Source of the DNA: Clostridia bacterium
Lineage (GTDB): Bacteria > Bacillota > Clostridia > CAKSNL01 > HGM11501
DNA length: 37,126 nt
Reading direction: 5' to 3'
NCBI GenBank assembly: GCA_900766735.1
Contig: CAAFWO010000010.1
Location: 1 to 37,126, forward strand
The notes beneath the pieces were generated by a model. That model made no database searches. It was not told the DNA's origin and saw nothing but the letters and a program-made list of their open reading frames with translations. Shown here in pieces: positions 24,375 to 31,281 of this stretch; the stretch's first letter is position 1; each line of letters starts with the position of its first letter. The translations under genes and the position numbers were made by a program.

Positions 24375-25879
24375 TGTATACCGATTACATTTTCCCCGAA
24401 TTTTTAGCTGTGCGCGATATGGCAAGGTGCACCTCGTGCCGCCTTTGCACGACCGAGTGTGCCAACGGAGTACACATTTATGACGAAAAGAAAAAAATGC
24501 TTACGACGGACGACTCAAAGTGCGTCGCGTGCCAGAGATGCGCCGCCGTCTGCCCCGTCCACGCTCTTAAGATCGTGAAAAACGACGCGACCTACCGCCC
24601 GAACGCGAACTGGTCCGCCTCCTCGATAAATGAGGTCATTAAGCAGTCGTCCACCGGCGGAGTTTTGCTCTCCTCCATGGGCGCGCCGACCGAGCTTCCC
24701 ATCTACTGGGACAAGATCCTGATCAACGCGTCGCAGGTCACCAATCCTCCCATCGATCCGCTCAGAGAGCCGATGGAGACGCGCGTCTTTTTAGGCAAGC
24801 GACCTGACAAGGTGAAGACGGACGAGTCCGGACGGGTCATCCCCGAGGATTTTCCCTCGCTTGAGCTTTCGATGCCGTTAATGTTTTCGGCTATGAGCTA
24901 CGGCTCGATAAGCTATAACGCGCACGAGGCGCTCGCCCGTGCCGCAAAGGAGCTCGGCATCTACTATAACACCGGCGAGGGCGGACTGCACGAGGACTTC
25001 TATGTTTACGGCGAGAACACCGTCGTTCAGGTCGCCTCCGGCCGATTCGGCGTTCACAAGGACTATTTAAACGCCGGCGCGGCTATCGAGATCAAAATGG
25101 GACAGGGCGCAAAGCCCGGCATCGGCGGCCACCTTCCCGGCGCGAAGATCGTGGGCGACGTTTCAAAAACAAGGATGATCCCCGAAGGGTCGGACGCGAT
25201 CAGCCCCGCTCCGCACCACGACATATATTCTATCGAGGACTTAAGACAGCTCGTTTATTCCTTAAAAGAAGCAACGGACTATAAAAAGCCCGTCATCGTT
25301 AAGGTCGCGGCGGTTCACAACATCGCGGCGATCGCAAGCGGAATTGCGCGAAGCGGCGCGGACATCATCGCTATCGACGGCTATCGCGGAGGAACGGGCG
25401 CCGCGCCCACAAAGATACGCGACAATGTGGGCATTCCGATTGAGCTCGCTCTTGCGGCGGTCGACAGCCGCCTTCGCGACGAGGGCATCAGAAATTCCGT
25501 TTCGCTCATCGCGGGCGGAAGCATCAGGAGCTCGTCGGACGTGGTCAAGGCCATCGCTCTCGGCGCAGACGCGTGCTATATCGGCACGGCGGCGCTTGTC
25601 GCAATGGGCTGTCACCTTTGCCGAAGCTGTCAGAGCGGCCGATGCAACTGGGGCATCGCGACGCAGAGACCCGACCTCACAAAGAGGCTTGACCCGAACG
25701 AGGCTTACGGGCGCTTAGTCAATTTACTTCGCGCATGGCAACGTGAGATCAAGGAACTCATGGGCGGCATGGGTATCAACTCCATCGAGGCGCTGACAGG
25801 AAACCGCTTAATGCTCCGCGGAGTCGGTCTGACTCAAAAGGAGCTTGACATTTTAGGAATCTATCATGCCGGCGAATAA
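24374..25879 (+). CDS. Glutamate synthase FMN subunit with N-terminal ferredoxin domain (GltB2 type)
   Basis: A 501-aa enzyme that should reduce 2-oxoglutarate plus ammonia to glutamate on FMN. The first 75 residues hold two [4Fe-4S] motifs (CTSCRLCTTEC and CVACQRCAAVCP), which replace a separate electron-transfer domain. The FMN-binding TIM barrel spans about 125-490, with SAMSYGSIS, GQGAKPGIGGHLPG, DGYRGGTGAAP and the iron-sulphur loop GCHLCRSCQSGRCNWGIATQ near 412. No GltD (NADPH subunit) gene is in the window, so electrons probably come from a ferredoxin. The start overlaps the previous stop by one base. It acts with the amidotransferase and GXGXG subunits on either side. Confidence 0.9.
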   Translation: MYTDYIFPEFLAVRDMARCTSCRLCTTECANGVHIYDEKKKMLTTDDSKCVACQRCAAVCPVHALKIVKNDATYRPNANWSASSINEVIKQSSTGGVLLSSMGAPTELPIYWDKILINASQVTNPPIDPLREPMETRVFLGKRPDKVKTDESGRVIPEDFPSLELSMPLMFSAMSYGSISYNAHEALARAAKELGIYYNTGEGGLHEDFYVYGENTVVQVASGRFGVHKDYLNAGAAIEIKMGQGAKPGIGGHLPGAKIVGDVSKTRMIPEGSDAISPAPHHDIYSIEDLRQLVYSLKEATDYKKPVIVKVAAVHNIAAIASGIARSGADIIAIDGYRGGTGAAPTKIRDNVGIPIELALAAVDSRLRDEGIRNSVSLIAGGSIRSSSDVVKAIALGADACYIGTAALVAMGCHLCRSCQSGRCNWGIATQRPDLTKRLDPNEAYGRLVNLLRAWQREIKELMGGMGINSIEALTGNRLMLRGVGLTQKELDILGIYHAGE

Positions 25880-25915
25880 AAATTTTTGTGGAAATTTTAC
25901 CGGAGGTGTGTTATA

Positions 25916-26638
25916 ATGGTTATAGATGCAAAAGGGCTTGATTTCAAGACCTTGAACGAAAAGATAAAATCCGCGCCGGACAAGGTGAAGATCACCGGCT
26001 GTTCCGGCCAGCGCTTTATGCTTGCGGGCGCAGAAAACAAGGACGCCGTCATTTCGGACGGCATTCCCGGAAACGCCCTCGGCGCATACTTAAACGGCGG
26101 AAGAATCGAGGTCTTCTCCAACGCGCAGGACGCGGTGGGAGACACGATGAACTCCGGCGAGATCGTCATTCACGGCAACATCGGCGACGCGGCAGGCTAT
26201 GCGATGCGCGGCGGAAAAATTTTCGTCCGCGGCAACGCCGGCTACCGTGCCGGTATCCATATGAAGGCCTATAAAGAAAAGCACCCGACCTTAGTCATCG
26301 GCGGCAGAGCCGGGAGCTTTCTGGGCGAATATCAGGCCGGCGGCACTATCGTCGTTTTGGGGCTTGACAAGGGCGACGAGCCGATCGTCGGCGCTTTCCC
26401 GTGCACCGGTATGCATGGGGGGAAAATGTTCTTAATGGGCGACACATCGAAAATCAAATTTCCTCCTCAGGTAACGGCAAAAAAAGCGACCGAATCGGAA
26501 AAAGAGGATATCCGCCCCTATATCGAGGAATTTTGCGCGCACTTTTCATTAAAGAGCGGCGAAATTATGGACAATGAATTTACACTCGTGCTTCCGGACA
26601 CAAAAAATCCGTTCAAGCAGATGTATGTATCAAATTAA
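25916..26638 (+). CDS. Glutamate synthase GXGXG-domain subunit (GltB3 type)
   Basis: A 240-aa protein made almost wholly of the right-handed beta-helix that ends large glutamate synthase chains, with the repeated G-x-x-G-x-x-x-G pattern (GEIVIHGNIGDAAGYAMRGG near 81-100, then KIFVRGNAGYRAG). It has a structural role, holding the amidotransferase and synthase parts together. GGAGG lies 9 nt upstream of the ATG at 25916; an earlier ATG in the same frame has no ribosome site. It follows the FMN subunit by 36 nt. Confidence 0.87.
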   Translation: MVIDAKGLDFKTLNEKIKSAPDKVKITGCSGQRFMLAGAENKDAVISDGIPGNALGAYLNGGRIEVFSNAQDAVGDTMNSGEIVIHGNIGDAAGYAMRGGKIFVRGNAGYRAGIHMKAYKEKHPTLVIGGRAGSFLGEYQAGGTIVVLGLDKGDEPIVGAFPCTGMHGGKMFLMGDTSKIKFPPQVTAKKATESEKEDIRPYIEEFCAHFSLKSGEIMDNEFTLVLPDTKNPFKQMYVSN

Positions 26639-26652
26639 AAAGGGTGATCGAA

Positions 26653-27864
26653 ATGACCTATACCAAAGATGAAGTGATCCAGTTCGTTAAAGAGGAGGAT
26701 ATTAAATTTATCCGCCTCGCGTTTTGCGACGCGCTCGGGAGGATGAAGAACATCTCCATCATGCCGGGCGAGCTTGCCCGCGCGTTTGAGACCGGCATCG
26801 CGATCGACGCGTCGGCAGTCACGGGATTCGGCGGCGAAGTATGGTCAGACCTTTTTCTTCATCCCGACCCGGCGACGCTATCACTCCTTCCCTGGCGGCC
26901 GGAGCACGGCGGCGTCGTTAAAATGTTCTCGTCGCTCACATATCCGGACGGGAGGGCGTTTGAGGCTGACCCGCGCACCGTGCTTAAAAAGACGGTCAAA
27001 AAAGCGGCAGAGGACTCTCTTTTATTTTCCTTCGGCTCGGAGCTTGAATTTTACCTTTTCCTGACGGACGATGAGGGCAAAAAGACACGCATTCCGTTCG
27101 ATACGGCCGGCTATATGGACATTGCGCCGATGGACAAGGGTGAGAATGTGCGCCGCGAGATATGCTTAACGCTTGAACGCATGGGCATCTATCCCGAGGC
27201 GAGCCATCATGAGGAGGGCCCGGGTCAAAACGAGATCGACTTTAAATTTTCAGACCCCCTGTCCTCGGCCGACAATGCCGAGACCTTTATCTGGGTCGTT
27301 AAGACCGTGGCGGCAAGAAACGGCCTTTTTGCCGACTTTTCGCCGAAGCCCATGGAAGGCGATCCCGGAAACAGCTTTCACATCAATATGTCGGTCACCT
27401 CGCTTTCGGGCGAGAAGGACCTATATCCCTATATGATCGGCGGAATTATGGAGCATATCGGCGAGATGACGCTCTTTTTAAACCCGACCGACGAATCTTA
27501 TAATCGCCTTGGAAAATGCAAAGCGCCGGGCTTTATCTCCTGGTCGCCCGAAAACCGCTCCCAGCTTATAAGGATCCCGGCGGCCGAGGGAAGCTATAAG
27601 AGGATCGAGCTTCGAAGCCCCGACCCCGGCGCGAACCCCTATATCGCTTTCTCGCTTTTGATCTCTGCCGCGGCAGAGGGCATCAAAAATCGTATTATGC
27701 CTCCCGAAGCGGCAAACATAAACCTCTTTTCCGCTCCCGACGAGGTAATAAAAAAGTTTTCCCGCCTTCCCGAAACAAAAGAGCAGGCGGCAAAGCTCGC
27801 GAAGGATTCCACTTTCATCAAAAGCGTTCTTCCCGAGGCTGTAATAAAGGCATATCTTAAATAA
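26653..27864 (+). CDS. glnA: Glutamine synthetase type I
   Basis: A 403-aa GS-I. The beta-grasp N-terminal domain is followed by the catalytic domain with FGSELEFYLF near 120, HEEGPGQNEIDF near 183 (ATP and metal), NSFHINMSV near 239, NPTDESYNRL near 280, ENRSQLIRIP near 300 and RIELRSPDPGANPY near 318. It is shorter than most GS-I (440-470 aa), and no adenylylation-site tyrosine loop is evident, so control is likely by feedback or gene expression. AAAGGGTGA precedes the ATG at 26653. This second GS type next to GS-III and glutamate synthase completes a GS-GOGAT cycle inside one locus. Confidence 0.92.
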   Translation: MTYTKDEVIQFVKEEDIKFIRLAFCDALGRMKNISIMPGELARAFETGIAIDASAVTGFGGEVWSDLFLHPDPATLSLLPWRPEHGGVVKMFSSLTYPDGRAFEADPRTVLKKTVKKAAEDSLLFSFGSELEFYLFLTDDEGKKTRIPFDTAGYMDIAPMDKGENVRREICLTLERMGIYPEASHHEEGPGQNEIDFKFSDPLSSADNAETFIWVVKTVAARNGLFADFSPKPMEGDPGNSFHINMSVTSLSGEKDLYPYMIGGIMEHIGEMTLFLNPTDESYNRLGKCKAPGFISWSPENRSQLIRIPAAEGSYKRIELRSPDPGANPYIAFSLLISAAAEGIKNRIMPPEAANINLFSAPDEVIKKFSRLPETKEQAAKLAKDSTFIKSVLPEAVIKAYLK

Positions 27865-27881
27865 TTCTGCGGAGAGATGCT

Positions 27882-28469
27882 ATGATTTTCAAAGAATACA
27901 CCTACAGCGTGCTTTTAGTGTCCTCCTCACAAAAATTTTCGGAGCAGATATTAAAAATGCTCCCCGACAACGAATTCGGACCTAAGATATGCGCAAAAAG
28001 CTCCGGCGAGGCAAAAAGGCTTTTGCTCGACCGAAGCTTTGACATAGTATTAATAAACACTCCGCTTTCCGACGATTTCGGCTCAAAACTGGCCGAAGAT
28101 GTTGCCTTGAACTCAAGAAGCGGAGTATTAATGTTTGTGAAAAACGATCTATACGAGAGCGTGACGGACTCGGCTGCGGACTCGGGCGTTTTCACGCTTT
28201 CAAAACCGATCGCTCATTCGACGCTTACACAGGTCATAAACATTTTATACGCACTTTGTGAAAGGCTCTCTCTCCTTAACAAAAAAACCGTATCGCTTCA
28301 GGACAAGATGGAGGAAATCAGGGTCATCAACCGCGCGAAGTGGGTGCTTATAAAGCACGTCAATATGACGGAGGATGAGGCTCACCGACTGATTGAAAAG
28401 CAGGCGATGGACACGCGCACAACGCGCCGCGCCGTTGCCGAGAGCATTATAAGAACATACGAAAGCTAA
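27882..28469 (+). CDS. ANTAR-domain response regulator (RNA-binding antiterminator)
   Basis: A 195-aa protein with an N-terminal receiver-like domain (about 8-115) that lacks a clear acidic pocket: the first strand has VLLVSSS instead of VLVVDD, so phosphorylation is doubtful. A coiled-coil (about 118-140) and a C-terminal three-helix ANTAR domain (about 140-195, NRAKWVLIKHVNMTEDEAHRLIEKQA) follow. ANTAR proteins bind paired hairpins in mRNA leaders and prevent termination, often of nitrogen genes. Here the gene is the last of the glutamate synthase-glnA operon, 17 nt after glnA, and both operons of the locus have leader terminators. It is the likely regulator of both; the signal is unknown. 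Confidence 0.85.
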   Translation: MIFKEYTYSVLLVSSSQKFSEQILKMLPDNEFGPKICAKSSGEAKRLLLDRSFDIVLINTPLSDDFGSKLAEDVALNSRSGVLMFVKNDLYESVTDSAADSGVFTLSKPIAHSTLTQVINILYALCERLSLLNKKTVSLQDKMEEIRVINRAKWVLIKHVNMTEDEAHRLIEKQAMDTRTTRRAVAESIIRTYES

Positions 28470-28500
28470 AAACCGCTCTGCATTTTGCAGGGCGGTTTTT
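28468..28500 (+). terminator. Terminator of the glutamate synthase-glnA-ANTAR operon
   Basis: AAAACCGCTCTGCA pairs with TGCAGGGCGGTTTT (one wobble), followed by a T-run, directly after the ANTAR stop codon. The stem is nearly symmetrical and may also serve the oxidoreductase remnant on the other strand. Confidence 0.85.
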
Positions 28501-28504
28501 CCTG

Positions 28505-29236
28505 TCAGTCCTTATGCACTTTTACATTTGCTCCGCCGGCAAGCCTTGATTCCTCCGCGGCAATGCCCATAAGATGGCACTCTTCCGATTCGCGAAGCGA
28601 GGTGCGGTTTTCGCATTCTCCACGTAAAACATGGTAAAGTCCTTCCACCATTCTTTCATCTCCGCCGCCGTGAGCGTGGCCGCGTTCGATTATCGTATTA
28701 AATCCGATGACCTCTTTTTCTTCGTCGTAGCGCATAACTTCGATCGTTGAACTGCGTTCATCCATCAGTATTTCTCCACGTGTCCCGAAAATATTTATCC
28801 TGCGGCCGCTCCCGGCTGCCATCAGCATTTTCAGCGTTGCCGTGATTCCGTTTTTAAATTGCATCTGTATAAGCTGATGATCGACGACATGCGGATTTTT
28901 TTCAACTCCGCAACGGAACGCACATTTTCCGAAATGCGTGTTTTTTATTCCTTCATAAAGATCATCTTTTGTGTTCGGAATTTTGACCGAAACCTTGTTA
29001 AACGGCCATATAAATTCGGGGCATCCCTTTTCCTCCCACCTGTCTATATAAATTTTCTTCGCGCTGTACGGGCAGACCTCTTTCTCCGGGCAGTCAATAC
29101 ATTTCTCTTTTGAACCCTCCGGCGCATTTTCCGGCCTGAAGCAGGTAAGTCCCCCTACCGATGAGAGGCTCTCGCACTCGGCCCCGGCAAAATGATAAAG
29201 AAGGTCCAAATCGTGACTGCACTTTCCGGGTATCAC
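28505..29236 (-). pseudogene. C-terminal fragment of a Gfo/Idh/MocA oxidoreductase
   Basis: About 240 codons give the C-terminal domain of a Gfo/Idh/MocA enzyme: KCSHDLDLL at the start (the catalytic His region), a Cys cluster CIDCPEKEVCPYSA near 40-55, and VVDHQLIQMQFKNG near 115. The whole Rossmann domain (about 150 residues with the NAD(P) site) is missing. The frame upstream of 29224 turns into the other-strand AraC remnant with no start or ribosome site. The protein cannot bind cofactor and is judged inactive. It seems related in type, not in detail, to the intact enzyme at 13154. Confidence 0.85.
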
Positions 29237-29500
29237 GGGGTGCGCAACATCAGCATCGGCTATTACGAAAAGCTTTTCCGCAGTTTTGCCGGCGTTTCAC
29301 CAACGAAATACAGAAATATTCACCGCATCAACAGTATAAAGACCCTGCTTCATGACGACCGGATAACACTAAATACGATCGGCGAAAAAATGGGGTTTTG
29401 CGACAGCGGTTACCTTTGCCGCTTTTTCAAGCAGAAAACCGGGATGACTCCGAACGAATACAGGCGTATCTATCTTGCGCAAACGGCAAAAACAAAATAA
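29237..29500 (+). pseudogene. C-terminal fragment of an AraC-family regulator
   Basis: About 87 codons cover the end of the first and all of the second AraC helix-turn-helix: GYYEKLFRSFAGVSPTKYRN, then SIKTLLHDD, then MGFCDSGYLCRFFKQKTGMTPNEYRR. The sensing domain and the start of the first HTH are missing. Sequence left of about 29235 is the reverse of the oxidoreductase remnant. The piece has no ribosome site. It and the oxidoreductase remnant face each other with their lost 5' ends, as expected after one deletion across a divergent promoter region. Confidence 0.85.
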
Positions 29501-29774
29501 AAGCTTCTGCTAATGCCGGCCCGCGATAAAACAGTAACGCCATAAAAACATCTTTTTTGCGAATTGCTGTGTTAAAAAAGCTCACAATCCGCCAGGATTC
29601 TTCGCTTTTTTGCCTTGCACTTCATCAAAAAATCTTGCTTTTATGATGCCAATGGCAGTTTTACGCATCACTTTGCAAAACAGAATATAAAAGCGCTGTA
29701 ACCATAAGGTTACAGCGCTTTTTACGTAAAACCGATACTTTCTTATCACGAACCGGCTAATGCAGAAGCTTTTT
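29499..29774. repeat. 276-bp imperfect inverted-repeat element, MITE-like
   Basis: The two ends (29499-29540 and 29733-29774) are inverted copies: AAAAGCTTCTGC is identical in both, followed by CCGG and GATAA blocks, about three quarters identity over 41 positions. Inside lie a smaller inverted pair AAAAAAGC/GCTTTTTT with AATCC/GGATT near 29573-29618, and the perfect hairpin at 29689-29722. It has no coding capacity and fills the gap between the AraC fragment and the sugar epimerase gene exactly from stop to stop. It could be a miniature transposable element or a large structured RNA or terminator. No clear target-site duplication is seen. Confidence 0.5.
29689..29722. terminator. Strong hairpin terminator inside the inverted-repeat element
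   Basis: AAAAGCGCTGTAACC (29689-29703) pairs perfectly with GGTTACAGCGCTTTT (29708-29722), with an ATAA loop and T-runs on both strands. The flanking genes converge on it. Confidence 0.85.
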
Positions 29775-29775
29775 C

Positions 29776-30651
29776 CTATCCTTCAATTTTTTTAATTAAG
29801 TAGCGGCCCATATCGTGCATATAGCGAAGTGCCGAGAGGACTATTTCCTCATCGTGCGGCAGATCCTTTAAGAAGGTGAACGCCTCAAACGTGAAATCGC
29901 CCTTGTAGCCGACGTCCGACAGCGCCTTTGTTATAGCGTCCCAGTCCATCTTTCCGTAATAGGGAAGGATGTGCGTATCGCGCTTAAAATCATTGTCGTG
30001 CACATGGAGCGCGCCGAGCCTTTCGCCGCCGAGGGCGTAAATAGCGTCCGCTGCGTCCTCGCCGACAAGACCCGAGTGCCCCAGGTCAAGGCACACGGTG
30101 AAATGCTCATCGCCGAGCGTATCAAGATAATCGGCAAGATCGCGCCCGAAGGAGCAGACGTTCGGGATTATGTAGCCGCGCTTTGAGTCGTACCCCCACA
30201 TATTTTCAAGGCATATCTTAACGTTCCACTTTTCGGCCAGGGGTAAAAGCGAACGGTAGAACTCCATATTAAACTCTTTAAGATCGGCTCCCAAGGGCAT
30301 CTGCGTGGGAGCGACCGGATGAACAACAAGGTTTTCGATGCCGAGCATTCCGGCAATTTCGACCGAGCGGCGAACGCGCGGCACGATTTTTTCGGTATAC
30401 GCCATATCGTCCCTGTTATAGCACGGGAACGGCGAATGACCCTGGCGGAATGTGAAGTTGATGCTGTCGGCATATGCCTTTAAGTCCTTAACATAATCCT
30501 CCCACCCGTCGTTTGCAAGGGGCGAAGCGTCGCTCCCTAAGCAGAACATAGAATAATCCGCCGCGTCAAATCCGGCATCTTTTATAAGTTTTACGGCTTC
30601 TTTGTCGCCAAACCAGTCGGCAATGCTATCTGTGTTTGTTACAAGTCTCAT
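29776..30651 (-). CDS. Sugar phosphate isomerase/epimerase-like TIM-barrel protein
   Basis: A 291-aa cytosolic protein of the AP-endonuclease-2/xylose-isomerase-like fold. Metal-site residues are in the expected places: HPVAP near 111, E in CLENMWG near 148, DLGHSG near 192, H in HVHDND near 219, and E in FTFEAF near 256. Such enzymes interconvert ketoses or act in inositol or sugar-acid breakdown; the substrate is not clear. It begins 2 nt after the lipoprotein stop, and its GGAGG ribosome site lies within the end of that gene, so translation is coupled. It ends at the inverted-repeat element. Confidence 0.85.
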   Translation of the reverse strand: MRLVTNTDSIADWFGDKEAVKLIKDAGFDAADYSMFCLGSDASPLANDGWEDYVKDLKAYADSINFTFRQGHSPFPCYNRDDMAYTEKIVPRVRRSVEIAGMLGIENLVVHPVAPTQMPLGADLKEFNMEFYRSLLPLAEKWNVKICLENMWGYDSKRGYIIPNVCSFGRDLADYLDTLGDEHFTVCLDLGHSGLVGEDAADAIYALGGERLGALHVHDNDFKRDTHILPYYGKMDWDAITKALSDVGYKGDFTFEAFTFLKDLPHDEEIVLSALRYMHDMGRYLIKKIEG

Positions 30652-30653
30652 TT

Positions 30654-31190
30654 TTATTCCTCCGTTACCTCAAATCCGCTTTCTTCGACGGATTTTTTTA
30701 TCTCGTCCTTCGTTAATCCCTTATAGGCCTCAAAGCCCTTTTCGGTCTGCGTATAGGTGATCGTTCCGCCGTCGCGCTTGACATTCGCGTAGTAGTCGGC
30801 GTTTTTAAGGTAGCTGTCATAGACCGTTTTTGCCTGGGCGACGTTTTTATATGTGCCCTCGACGAATCCGCCGACAGCCTTGCCGTCCTCAAAATAAAAT
30901 GTTAAAACCATGGTGAAATTATCGTCCGAGTGGCCGGCGACGAGCTTGTCGGAAAGCTCGGAAAAGCTCTCATCGACCGTCTTTTTGCCGGACTCTTTTT
31001 CAGGGAGCGAGTCAACGTCAACATCGGAAAACATTTCATCTGTGCTGTTCTGAGTTTCTCCCGTGTTCCCGGTCTCCGTCGCTGCGGACGAATCGCCGGC
31101 CCCGTCTTCTTTACCCTCCGTTTTATCCGTGCACGCTGAGAGCGAGAAAAACATCGCCGCAGCAAGCGTTGCTATTAGTAATTTCTTCAT
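30654..31190 (-). CDS. Small lipoprotein of unknown function
   Basis: A 178-aa exported lipoprotein: signal peptide 1-18, lipobox LSAC with the lipid Cys at about 20, a low-complexity acidic and Thr/Ser-rich linker (about 22-60), and a globular C-terminal domain of about 115 residues (NFTMVLTFYFEDGKAV, then a segment rich in Tyr). It resembles the general pattern of clostridial cell-surface lipoproteins with small alpha/beta domains, but I recognise no family. AAGGAGG lies 8 nt before the ATG at 31190. It has its own promoter and heads the operon with the sugar epimerase-like gene. The link between the two functions is not clear. Confidence 0.8.
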   Translation of the reverse strand: MKKLLIATLAAAMFFSLSACTDKTEGKEDGAGDSSAATETGNTGETQNSTDEMFSDVDVDSLPEKESGKKTVDESFSELSDKLVAGHSDDNFTMVLTFYFEDGKAVGGFVEGTYKNVAQAKTVYDSYLKNADYYANVKRDGGTITYTQTEKGFEAYKGLTKDEIKKSVEESGFEVTEE

Positions 31191-31213
31191 CAAATCTGCC
31201 TCCTTTTTATGAA

Positions 31214-31242
31214 ATTATACTCCGTATTGATATCGATGTCAA
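31214..31242 (-). promoter_or_regulatory. Promoter of the lipoprotein-epimerase operon
   Basis: A consensus TTGACA, 17 nt, TATAAT on the minus strand, 24 nt upstream of the lipoprotein ATG. Confidence 0.8.
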
Positions 31243-31244
31243 GA

Positions 31245-31277
31245 AAAAAAGAGGACTTTTTTAAGGTCCTCTTTTTA
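31245..31277 (-). terminator. Terminator of the surface-protein operon
   Basis: AAAAAGAGGAC pairs with GTCCTCTTTTT, with T-runs on both strands, directly after the stop of the discoidin-domain gene. It separates that operon from the next promoter on the same strand. Confidence 0.85.
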
Positions 31278-31281
31278 AGCT

